From NCBI GenBank assembly GCA_947305255.1, contig CAMZDE010000030.1, forward strand, positions 1-11,407: DNA of 11,407 nucleotides, read 5' to 3'. The DNA comes from an uncultured Alphaproteobacteria bacterium. GTDB taxonomy: Bacteria; Pseudomonadota; Alphaproteobacteria; Rs-D84. A model generated the notes under the pieces. The model was not told the origin of the DNA and searched no databases. It was given only the letters and a program-made list of their open reading frames with translations. Both the position numbers and the translations under genes were made by a program. Position 1 is the stretch's first letter; each line of letters starts with the position of its first letter. Positions 1 through 6,700 of the stretch are shown here, piece by piece.

Positions 1-48
1 GACCTGCCGCCAGCGTTCGTTCTGAGCCAGGATCAAACTCTCAAGTTC
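1..48 (-). rRNA. rrs: 16S ribosomal RNA, 5' end only
   Basis: Read on the minus strand, this is the conserved start of bacterial 16S rRNA: GAGTTTGATCCTGGCTCAG followed by AACGAACGCTGGCGGCAGG. The AACTTGAGAGTTTGATCC start and the AACGAACGCTGGCGGCAGG continuation are typical of Alphaproteobacteria. The gene runs off the left edge, so only the first 48 or so bases are present. The mature 5' end is placed near 48 by alignment with the E. coli 16S start and could be off by a few bases. It is the first gene of an rRNA operon transcribed leftwards. Confidence 0.96.
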
Positions 49-372
49 TAAAAAAACTTGTAATTTAAGTCCTGTGCATAAACAAAGCTGACATAATAAA
101 TCAGTTCGTCTTTACATATTATATATTCGCAAGACAAGTTTTAACGAGGTTTTTCAACCTGCTACCTGTCTAGGATATGCACATTTGACTTAGTCAAAGT
201 TTGGATATTCCAAATTCAACTGTCTGCATATCTCTTCTTGAACAGATTTTTGAATTACATAATGCATCAAAAATCATTTTGATGAGCTGCTTTCGATTAA
301 CAATGTTGTGATTTTTTATCACCGAAATTCAGAGGTTGACATATCGCCGTTTGACAACTATCAACTTAAAGC
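49..372 (-). other. rRNA operon 5' leader with several hairpins
   Basis: This is the transcribed spacer between the rRNA promoter and the mature 16S end. No protein gene is seen. It contains small perfect inverted repeats: 265-272 with 277-284 (8 bp, 4-base loop), 200-205 with 209-214 (6 bp, 3-base loop), the 15-base palindrome 184-198 (TTTGACT/AGTCAAA), and a short GTGAT/ATCAC stem near 308-322. Such leaders normally hold RNase III processing stems, whose partner strand would lie beyond the left edge, and antitermination sites. I could not identify a canonical boxA with confidence. Confidence 0.65.
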
Positions 373-378
373 CCGGTT

Positions 379-407
379 ATTATGGGTATGAACTTCAAAA
401 AAGTCAA
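379..407 (-). promoter_or_regulatory. sigma70-type promoter of the rRNA operon
   Basis: On the minus strand a TTGACT -35 box (402-407) is followed after exactly 17 bases by a CATAAT -10 box (379-384), with the predicted start near 372. It points at the 16S gene about 325 bases downstream. The region upstream of the -35 box (about 408-460) is made of A and T runs, as in the UP elements that raise rRNA promoter strength. This is the best sigma70-like match upstream of 16S in the window. Confidence 0.8.
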
Positions 408-540
408 GCGTTTTTTCGAAAATAATTTTAAAAAAATCTAAAAAAATTAAAAAACGGCGGATTTCTGGGATTTTTATTTTAACTAAAAAATTAATATTTT
501 TCATTTACCGACCGACAAAAACACTAATTTTAGGCATATT
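408..540. other. AT-rich intergenic stretch upstream of the rRNA promoter
   Basis: This stretch is mostly A and T runs, with one GC island near 455-470. I see no coding potential, RNA gene or insertion element. The part nearest the rRNA promoter probably acts as an UP element that binds the RNA polymerase alpha subunit on the minus strand. That role is inferred from composition and position only. Confidence 0.4.
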
Positions 541-541
541 A

Positions 542-588
542 CGATTCGTTTTCTGCCGATTCGCGGTTCCGAATCATATAACGAATCG
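542..588. repeat. Nested inverted repeat of GATTCG/CGAATC units
   Basis: The outer arms are CGATTCGTT (542-550) and AACGAATCG (580-588), a perfect 9-bp pair. Inside sit GATTCG (558-563) and CGAATC (570-575) around a 6-base loop. An alternative pairing is CCGATTCG (556-563) with CGAATCGG (582-589), 8 bp. Four copies of one 6-base word, two in each orientation, lie within 47 bases between the divergent rRNA promoter and the plus-strand gene. There is no T-run, so it does not look like a terminator. It could be an operator for a dimeric regulator or a small mobile palindrome. Confidence 0.6.
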
Positions 589-693
589 GTTTATTTTACA
601 TATAACAATCGCGATATGTGCAAAATATTCCCAGAAAAACCAAAGTTTTTTAATAACTGTAAAATTTTTATTTAATAAAGGCCTTTTTTGTGA

Positions 694-711
694 TATAATA
701 TGTGATATAAT
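694..711 (+). promoter_or_regulatory. Tandem TATAAT -10 boxes upstream of the exported protein gene
   Basis: Two perfect TATAAT hexamers, at 694-699 and 706-711, lie in a direct repeat of TGATATAAT. The first has a weak TTTAAT -35 candidate (671-676) at 17-base spacing and is preceded by TG one base out of the extended -10 position. A start 7 bases after the first box gives a leader of about 14 bases. One after the second box would start almost at the ATG (720), giving an essentially leaderless mRNA. Confidence 0.6.
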
Positions 712-719
712 ATAGGAAT

Positions 720-1550
720 ATGAAACGATATATATCTATTTTATCGGTACTGGCATGCGTGTCTGGCATTAATTGTGCGCGCGCATCTGAATGTATTGAT
801 GACGATTGCAACATCGATGAATTTACGGTCGTAACCGAATCAGAATCTGATGTCGACGTATTACGTCCCGCCGAATATGCCGCAAACATTTGGTTCGAAG
901 ATACGAACGAAACATGCGATGTGGTCGCCGATGATTTTATAGCCTTTGATTATAATTGCCCATTTGAAACAGACACCGAATGTGAAATTTGGGCGACGAA
1001 GCCGTTGTTTAATACATCATCAACGCCACGCAACCCGCATCTTAGTTTGGTGAAACTGGATGGCATTTTGGCATCATTAACATTTAATGGCGATATTTCT
1101 GCAAATGACGAATTGGCGAAACCATTATTGAATCGCTATCTGGCATTGATGCGCGCATCACACGCCTGTTGCGGCGAAGGTTTAATCTATAAAATGCGCC
1201 AAAATAGAATCAAAGATAAAAACATCTATAAATTTTTACAGGACGACGCGAATAAATACGCATTGGGCGAACGCTGTATGGTTATGGACGATAGCGAAAT
1301 TGGCGCATCATATTCATATGGTGTGACCGGCGAAATGGTAATAGACATTCGTAATTCTTGCATTTGCAAAAATCGTCAGTGGATTGATTCATTGATTGAA
1401 CCATTCTTTGATTTGTATCAATTGGCGCCTGATTTTGAATATATGCCGTTTTATTATACGTATCTGGACGGTTTGCAACGTGAAATTACTGTATCTGTGA
1501 ATAGTGATGTCCAAACAGTAATGGAATTATTGCAATATTGCCCAGATTAA
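720..1550 (+). CDS. Exported cysteine-rich protein of unknown function
   Basis: I do not recognise a family for this 276-residue protein. Residues 1-22 form a Sec signal peptide (MKR, then ISILSVLACVSG, ending CARA), so the protein should enter the periplasm or be secreted. The mature part has about 11 cysteines (25, 30, 66, 80, 88, an adjacent pair at 150/151, 186, a CxC at 214/216, and 274), which suggests disulfide bonds. It is acidic, especially over residues 25-70, and no further membrane span is visible. The start is supported by the signal peptide and by AGGA just upstream, though the spacing of about 2 bases is unusually short. It is the only plus-strand gene here, is monocistronic, and ends at the 1596-1621 hairpin. 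A VLAC at 10-13 is a poor lipobox. Coding is secure; the role is unknown. Confidence 0.88.
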   Translation: MKRYISILSVLACVSGINCARASECIDDDCNIDEFTVVTESESDVDVLRPAEYAANIWFEDTNETCDVVADDFIAFDYNCPFETDTECEIWATKPLFNTSSTPRNPHLSLVKLDGILASLTFNGDISANDELAKPLLNRYLALMRASHACCGEGLIYKMRQNRIKDKNIYKFLQDDANKYALGERCMVMDDSEIGASYSYGVTGEMVIDIRNSCICKNRQWIDSLIEPFFDLYQLAPDFEYMPFYYTYLDGLQREITVSVNSDVQTVMELLQYCPD

Positions 1551-1595
1551 TAAGGTTTGTTTTTGTTTGTTTCTCTTCCTTAAAAAACAAAACAG

Positions 1596-1621
1596 AAAAC
1601 GCCCGATTTTTCGGGCGTTTT
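1596..1621. terminator. Bidirectional rho-independent terminator between convergent genes
   Basis: An 11-bp perfect stem pairs AAAACGCCCGA (1596-1606) with TCGGGCGTTTT (1611-1621) around a TTTT loop. The plus strand continues with TTGTTTGG. The minus strand continues with TTTTCTGTTTTG and six Ts, the better U-tract of the two. It sits between the stop of the plus-strand exported protein gene (1550) and the stop of the facing gene (1629), so it probably ends both transcripts. Confidence 0.93.
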
Positions 1622-1628
1622 TGTTTGG

Positions 1629-2231
1629 TTATTGTACGTTTGACAATTCAACCTGAGTCGTAGCATTTGAATCCCACGTCGTATATATATCAACACGTTT
1701 GTTGTTTAGTGATGTTTGTACAGTATTCACAGAACCTTGAACATAACCGATATCTCTCCCCATTTCACGAACAATATCAAATACCGTACCAGTAGATATT
1801 AATGTGTCATGTATATCGTTCACCGATAATGCTTGGGCTATATTACCTGACATCTCAGCATATACTTCGTCACTTCCTTGTGACACATCATAATAAACAT
1901 TTAGACCGTTATCCGTAAAAACCATATTAGATATAGCAGGATGATTGTCAAGATTTACCAATTGATTCTGTTTATCGACATCAACCTTGTTCACCGCGGC
2001 GATGGCACTATTATATGCGCCTTTGACATAGGCGGTGGTTGCAATATGTTCTTGGTCGGCGGTATCTATATCAATACGACCGTATGGTGCGCCCGCTTGT
2101 GTTGTTGGTGCGGGGTGATTCGTATTCTCATGCGCTGGTGCGGTGTACATCGCACCCGAGATATTTTCTGCCCTTGCTCCAAACGGCAACGCCGCCATAA
2201 TTGCGATTGTTAATAAAGTGTGTTTTGTCAT
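1629..2231 (-). CDS. Small exported protein with YVKGAYN motif
   Basis: This 200-residue protein starts with a clear signal peptide (MTKHTLLTIAIMAALPFGARA, cleavage after residue 21). The start at 2231 is fixed by that signal and by a strong AAAGGAGAGG ribosome site 6 bases upstream; a longer in-frame start at 2306 is rejected. Residues 64-75 read ATTAYVKGAYNS and continue into an alternating, coiled-coil-like stretch (AIAAVNKVDVDKQNQL). From memory, this layout recurs in exported or surface proteins of uncultured gut alphaproteobacteria, sometimes with long repetitive beta-rich tails. Here the tail (residues 95-200) is short, polar and cysteine-free, with another amphipathic segment at 150-178. 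The gene stands alone behind a 200-base structured leader. Function is unknown; a surface structure or adhesin-like part is a guess. Confidence 0.85.
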   Translation of the reverse strand: MTKHTLLTIAIMAALPFGARAENISGAMYTAPAHENTNHPAPTTQAGAPYGRIDIDTADQEHIATTAYVKGAYNSAIAAVNKVDVDKQNQLVNLDNHPAISNMVFTDNGLNVYYDVSQGSDEVYAEMSGNIAQALSVNDIHDTLISTGTVFDIVREMGRDIGYVQGSVNTVQTSLNNKRVDIYTTWDSNATTQVELSNVQ

Positions 2232-2263
2232 AGTTTCCTCTCCTTTTTGTTTCAACAACAAAA

Positions 2264-2433
2264 CAACCACCTGTTTATGGGTGGTTGGAGGTTCAAGACA
2301 ATTCACGCTGAAATTGTGTGCCTTATTCTATATATTCGGCAACCCTCCAACCATATGTTGGAGAAATTTTACGTCATCCCTGACGCAGCGTGTTAACGGG
2401 TCTTGATACCCCATCACAAAAACTCTTTGTGAC
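2264..2433 (-). promoter_or_regulatory. Structured mRNA leader resembling a transcription attenuator
   Basis: This leader belongs to the YVKGAYN protein gene. Reading the RNA 5' to 3' (positions on the plus strand), a 7-bp hairpin sits at the predicted 5' end (2426-2432 with 2414-2420). Next comes CTCCAAC/GTTGGAG (2357-2363 with 2345-2351, 5-base loop). Two small stems follow, TGCC/GGCA (2338-2341 with 2319-2322) and ACAATT/AATTGT (2312-2317 with 2298-2303). Last is AACCACC/GGTGGTT (2280-2286 with 2265-2271), trailed by GTTTTGTTG. GGTTGGAGG (2344-2352) can instead pair perfectly with CCTCCAACC (2283-2291). That closes a three-way junction and excludes both the CTCCAAC hairpin and the last, terminator-like hairpin. 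This is the usual logic of attenuators and riboswitches. I recognise no known class. Confidence 0.5.
2328..2414 (-). CDS. Possible 28-residue leader peptide
   Basis: An ATG at 2414, about 18 bases after the predicted transcript start, opens a 28-codon frame beginning MGYQDPLTRC, containing VRDDVKF and ending VGGLPNI at a TAG (2328-2330). Its 3' half runs through the CTCCAAC/GTTGGAG hairpin of the leader, so ribosome position could influence folding. There is no clear ribosome site; AAAGAG lies inside the 5' hairpin. No run of one amino-acid codon marks it as a classical amino-acid attenuator. It may be a chance frame across a dispersed repeat. Confidence 0.2.
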   Translation of the reverse strand: MGYQDPLTRCVRDDVKFLQHMVGGLPNI

Positions 2434-2439
2434 GACGTT

Positions 2440-2468
2440 ATAATACCACATTTTGAAAAACGATACAA
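2440..2468 (-). promoter_or_regulatory. Promoter of the YVKGAYN protein gene, with flanking inverted repeat
   Basis: A TTGTAT -35 box (2463-2468) and a TATTAT -10 box (2440-2445, five of six matches to TATAAT) are 17 bases apart, with a predicted start near 2433. An inverted repeat, CCACATTTT (2446-2454) with AAAATGTGG (2475-2483), brackets the -35 box, with one arm directly abutting the -10. That placement would suit an operator. It could equally be a weak extra hairpin behind the lpxD terminator. Confidence 0.6.
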
Positions 2469-2502
2469 GAATAAAAAATGTGGACTATAACACATTTATA
2501 AC

Positions 2503-2535
2503 AAAGTAATCGGTGCATTCGGCACCGATTACTTT
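2503..2535 (-). terminator. Terminator of lpxD
   Basis: A 14-bp perfect inverted repeat (2503-2516 with 2522-2535, AAAGTAATCGGTGC against its complement) has a 5-base loop. The stem overlaps the lpxD TAA stop codon (2534-2536), so the hairpin starts inside the gene. The downstream tract on the minus strand (TTTGTTATAAATG) is only moderately U-rich. The leader promoter for the next gene starts about 35 bases further on, consistent with separate transcription units. Confidence 0.8.
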
Positions 2536-3574
2536 ATTTTACGTTCTTTTTTAACCATGCGTAATGACGCATAAATTCTATACCTGGGCCGGCCGGCATT
2601 CCCATCCAGCGTCCACCCGCCGGAATATCACGGAAAACACCGCTATTCGCGCCAACTTCGGCATCGTCGCCAATATGAATTCCATTTGACACGCCGACGT
2701 GGCCGCCCAACAAAACACGATTTCCGACAACCACGCCACCCGCTAATCCGACGCCTGAGGCCAAGAAACATTCGCACCCCACGACAACACCGTGCGCGAT
2801 TTGGCATAAATTGTCAATCTTGGTCCCGTCGCCGATTGTCGTATCGGTCATTGCGCCGCGGTCAATACAGGTATTTGCCCCCACTGAAACACGATTACCC
2901 AACACCACGCGTCCAACATGCGGTATAAACACGTTTTTGCCGTCCTGACGCGTGTAACCAAATCCGTCTTTGCCGATGACCGCGTTCGCATTTATCACGC
3001 AATCCGAACCAATTGTAGCATTTTCTATATGTGCCCCAGATTGCACGATTGTATTTGCGCCCAAAACCACATTGCGACCGATAAACGCCCCAGGGTAAAT
3101 TTTAACCCCTGGTTCAATAACTGCGCCGCGTTCGATTGTTGCGAATTGCCCGACATAGCACGTGCTTTTCTTGCGCCAAAATACGCCGCGTTCAACAACT
3201 GCGAAATAAGATTTCCCAAACCGCGGTTTTTCACGATAGATTTCACCTAATATTTTGACTATGTTGCCGCGCGGGGACGGGGTCACCAACAAAGTCGTTC
3301 CGGCCGGCGCATCGTCGATTTGTTCAGGCTGTAATAAAATCACGGTTGCGCGTGTGTTATGCAAAACATCGATTGGTAAAATCTTGAAAGCGTTGGAATT
3401 ACGTTCTGTGGAATAAAACGCCAATTGTCCCGCACGCGCGTCCGCAATAGGCGCAACACCGCGCACTGGTTCATTCGGATTTCCACGCAATTCCAGTCCA
3501 AATTTTTTTGCCAATTCACCCGCAGTCGTTTTGGCTGCGCGTGGCCCAAAAAACATACGCAATAAATTCATCAT
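2534..3574 (-). CDS. lpxD: UDP-3-O-(3-hydroxyacyl)glucosamine N-acyltransferase (LpxD)
   Basis: LpxD adds the second 3-hydroxyacyl chain, from acyl-ACP, to the 2-amino group of UDP-3-O-acylglucosamine in the cytoplasm, the third step of lipid A synthesis. The 346 residues match the family length (E. coli 341). Residues 1-110 form the N-terminal uridine-binding domain. Residues 130-315 form a left-handed parallel beta helix of hexapeptide repeats (e.g. VIEPGV, IGRNVV, IGSDCV, IGDGTK). The catalytic histidine is H261 in QIAHGVVVG, equivalent to E. coli His239. A C-terminal helix (332-346) closes it. The start is either of two ATGs (3574 or 3571); AAAGGA favours the second by spacing. It has its own promoter and terminator and lacks the usual neighbours bamA, fabZ and lpxA. 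The NGFGY-like segment reads KDGFGYTRQ at 202-210, as expected. The assignment is secure. Confidence 0.96.
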   Translation of the reverse strand: MMNLLRMFFGPRAAKTTAGELAKKFGLELRGNPNEPVRGVAPIADARAGQLAFYSTERNSNAFKILPIDVLHNTRATVILLQPEQIDDAPAGTTLLVTPSPRGNIVKILGEIYREKPRFGKSYFAVVERGVFWRKKSTCYVGQFATIERGAVIEPGVKIYPGAFIGRNVVLGANTIVQSGAHIENATIGSDCVINANAVIGKDGFGYTRQDGKNVFIPHVGRVVLGNRVSVGANTCIDRGAMTDTTIGDGTKIDNLCQIAHGVVVGCECFLASGVGLAGGVVVGNRVLLGGHVGVSNGIHIGDDAEVGANSGVFRDIPAGGRWMGMPAGPGIEFMRHYAWLKKNVK

Positions 3575-3590
3575 CAATCCTTTTTTTGAG

Positions 3591-3619
3591 ATTATAAAAA
3601 TAAATATAGCCAAAGGCAA
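3591..3619 (-). promoter_or_regulatory. Promoter of lpxD
   Basis: A TTGCCT -35 box (3614-3619) and a perfect TATAAT -10 box (3591-3596) are exactly 17 bases apart on the minus strand. The predicted start near 3584 leaves a leader of only 10-13 bases carrying AAAGGA. Together with the strong terminator upstream (3685-3728), this makes lpxD a single-gene unit. Confidence 0.8.
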
Positions 3620-3653
3620 ATAGTTTTATCGTGTTCTCCACCGGCATGGGGAT

Positions 3654-3686
3654 GGAATATTGCGGTATTCCCCCACATTGGGGGAA
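3654..3686. repeat. Two mutually exclusive small hairpins behind the big terminator
   Basis: TTCCCCC (3668-3674) pairs with GGGGGAA (3680-3686) around a 5-base loop. GGAATA (3654-3659) can pair with TATTCC (3666-3671) around a 6-base loop, sharing bases with the first. The GC-rich stem lies immediately downstream of the 1164-residue gene's terminator in its direction of transcription, and upstream of the lpxD promoter. It may be a second terminator stem, a 3'-end protecting hairpin, or part of a dispersed palindromic repeat. Confidence 0.5.
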
Positions 3687-3728
3687 ACCAACAAAATCCC
3701 CGCATAAGGCGGGGGATTTTGTTGGTTT
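3685..3728 (-). terminator. Strong hairpin terminator after the large Cys-rich gene
   Basis: Arms 3685-3703 and 3709-3728 pair over 19 bp with a single bulged G at 3715 and a 5-base loop (ATAAG). On the minus strand the CCCCGC/GCGGGG core is followed by ATTTTGTTGGTTT, which gives the T-rich tail and also extends the stem. It starts 17 bases past the stop of the 1164-residue gene. The symmetrical arms mean it could also stop plus-strand transcription, but no plus-strand gene ends here. Confidence 0.88.
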
Positions 3729-3744
3729 TGTAAGTTTTGAATGA

Positions 3745-6700
3745 TTAATCCAATTCAAAGCTGATGACGTCGCCATATGTACCCAATTCTTCGCTACCCA
3801 GATAGCAAGAGATATGAGAACCGACATCTTCCATCCATTCATCAATGGCTTCGTTTTCAGCGTTTTCATATTTCACTTTTTGCGCGTCATCGACAATGTT
3901 ATACACAGTCAACGCGGTTAAGCCTGCCGCAACGACACCGGCGCCTGCATTAACACCGAAACGTCCCCATCTGCTGGAACCTTCGTTCGCATTTTGTTTG
4001 TTATCACAGAACTTTCTTAACGCATTCAAATTATTATCAAAGTCTTTGTTATAGAAAGTATATCTTGCATCTTTGGCACCAACACCCAATTGTGAGTCAA
4101 CCAAATTATCGAACGTCACAGATGTTGATTCGCCAACACCAGCAACCATCAAACAAGCGTTTCGTGTTGATTCAACGCCATTCGCACAATTGTTTATTGC
4201 CAGATCATAATATCTCTTTACATTGTTTATCGTATATTCATCTGGCAAAGATTTCTTTAATTCATTCAACACCAAATTCAAATAACTTTGACAGGTTGCA
4301 TTACATACTGGATTGGTTGATTTAATCAAGGCATCTGCACCATCTTGGATGAGTTTTTGATTTGTTTTATTCCAACCATATGTATTTTTACCAGCGACAC
4401 CATCGGTATAATCAGCACGCGCAAACGATATCTTTGAAACAGAGCTATCGCTGCTGAATCCGTTTATGGTGCGCGCATAACGCAATGCACGGTTCGCATA
4501 ATTAACCGCTTGGTTATAATAATCTGCTCTGGTTGAAATATTGGCATCATCAAAATGTTCCGACCATATATTATATGCAGCGTCCACTTCTTTTGAACAA
4601 TTGGCCGCGGCAGTTTTTTGGTCTTCCGTTTGGACATATTTGTTGTCAGAGTTCAACAAACCACCCAAAGATTTACCATTTCTTTGCAATGAATCCACAC
4701 CGGCATAGGTACCCAGACCCGCTAAAACACTGCTGCCGATTGTCCACCAACGTCTTTCAACTTCGTCTTTACGAGAGTCTTCACCAGCCTTCTTGCGGGC
4801 ACGATCGCCAACAACTTTGCTGATTTTATCCAATGTAGAACGGCTTATCCATGAACCACACGTGAATGGATCACCGACCGCAAAGTATGCAACCGCATCA
4901 GCGCCCAAATTATCTTGGATATCTTTGTCATCAGACATAACAGTTATGCGTGCGCGGCAGAACGAACCATACAAATCATTAGATGTTGTGAACTGTTTCG
5001 CCAATAATCCTTTGGACGCATAATTTTTTGGAATCTTAGCAGTCTTCAACTTTACCCATTGGAATGTTGAACCGCTATCGGTTGTCCCCTTGATTCCACC
5101 GTTATTGTTGGCATAGCACATATTTTGTTCCGCCGTCAATTTTGCGTTATATTTCGCCTGAGCTTCGGTTTCAACGTCAACCAACAATTGTTGGAACAAA
5201 GATTTTGCCGCGTTGGTTATTGTGTATTCCGACTGATTCTGGTACACAGGTTCAGAATAAATACAACCATCTTCGTCCATCACACCATCGCATTTTCCGT
5301 TAATAGGTTCCGCACGATCATATGCGACACAGTCTTCTTTGGCTTGCGCTTCTTCAACACTGATTGCACAACCAATCAAAACATTTTTGCCTGCATTCAA
5401 ATCAACACCTGTTGTGTTCGCATCGCGCCACGCTTCGCGGACAGAACTATATTGCGAATTGCCGTTGCTCCAACTGGTTGTGTCTTGGTCATGCAACCAT
5501 TCTGCGGCCGCGATTTTCAAATGTTCTTCGCATGTTGACGAAGATTTAACAGTATTCAAACACAGACCGATAACAACGTTGTAATCCAACACACCACCCA
5601 TTTTGTTCATGCTGCGATTGAATTTCGCGCTGTCTGTGTTGTATGTTCCAGAAATAATATCTGTACGATTACGATAGCAATTTGTAAAATCTTTGCCGCA
5701 CATAGAACGAACACAACCCAACGCAACCGTTTGGCATTGTTTTTTCATTTGTGCGATTGCCGCGTCGTTGTATGAAGAACTAAGCAGTGCATCCAATGTC
5801 GCGACAACGCTGATTGGGTCAGTGAATCCAACAGAATATTCAGGGAACAAAGTTGTAAATACACTATTATCTGTATATGTATATGTGTACGTGTTATTGT
5901 TCACCGATGCAGCCGCATATTGACAATTTGCATCTGTATTTGTGATTGCTTCGCAACCATATTGGATTTCACCATATGTGTTGGCACCATTTATATGTTT
6001 TTCAGTGCTGGTGCTGCCGAACACCTGACTATAACACACGGAACCAATACCACTGCCGCAGTTACGCATCGCGCAAGATTTGATAGTTTCAACACATTTG
6101 TTTTTGGTACGTTTGTCGAATTTATCCAACAAATCTTGGATTTTTTGTTTCATAGCATTGTTCATACGTGCACTGTATGCTTCGTCAAAGATTTCGGCAC
6201 GATTATCTTCGTCTTGCAATTGTGCATTTGTTGGCATTTGGCCATTACCCAAGAACGTAGCATAGCAATATTTATTTCCGCCAATTGTATCCAAACAAGC
6301 GTTTTTCAAATAACCCGCAATATCACGTGATGTAATTGTCGATGCAATCGAAGACAATCTATCCGCAGGAACAATACTGCCGTCGGCAATTGCTTCACCA
6401 ATTTCTGCCAAAACGGCACTAGAATCAACAATACATCTGGTTGGGTTAGCCGCACAAGCACCCAATATACACTGGTCTGCAACCTTGTAACACGTTGCAA
6501 CCGCATTCACCGCCGCCAATGCCGCACCTTCATCAATTGCAGTACGAATTCTGGAACCCGCCATATAAACCGAAGTATTTGTCGAGCCAAACAATTCAAT
6601 CAAACCATCACTTTGGCAACGCGCCAATGTTGACGCACAATTCAACGATTGTTTCTTAAATTCACTATCCGTTGTGCATAATTCGAAATCAGCACCACAA

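Noticed and set aside
49..372. tRNA gene or boxA antiterminator in the rRNA leader
   Set aside because: No cloverleaf with the GTTCGA-type T arm could be assembled, and no good TGCTCTTT-like boxA was found, so neither is claimed.
720..785. Lipoprotein signal in the 276-residue protein (VLAC at residues 10-13)
   Set aside because: Leucine at -2 and a very short preceding segment do not fit a lipobox well; the CARA end at residues 19-22 is a better signal peptidase I site.
668..889. Minus-strand frame opposite the start of the plus-strand exported protein
   Set aside because: Low-complexity Ser/Asp translation antisense to a signal-peptide-bearing gene, running into the promoter region; no ribosome site.
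2143..2406. Plus-strand reading frame across the leader of the YVKGAYN gene
   Set aside because: It lies opposite the signal peptide region and structured leader of a well-supported minus-strand gene, lacks a ribosome site, and its translation has no domain-like character.
2264..2433. Known riboswitch (cobalamin, TPP, SAM-II, glycine, ZTP) in the leader
   Set aside because: None of the conserved core sequences I know for these classes is present; only the layout is switch-like.
5125..5538. Plus-strand open frames opposite the large Cys-rich gene
   Set aside because: Long open frames opposite an AT-rich, Cys-rich coding sequence arise from its codon use. They have no ribosome sites or promoters, and the minus-strand protein has a signal peptide and internal repeats.
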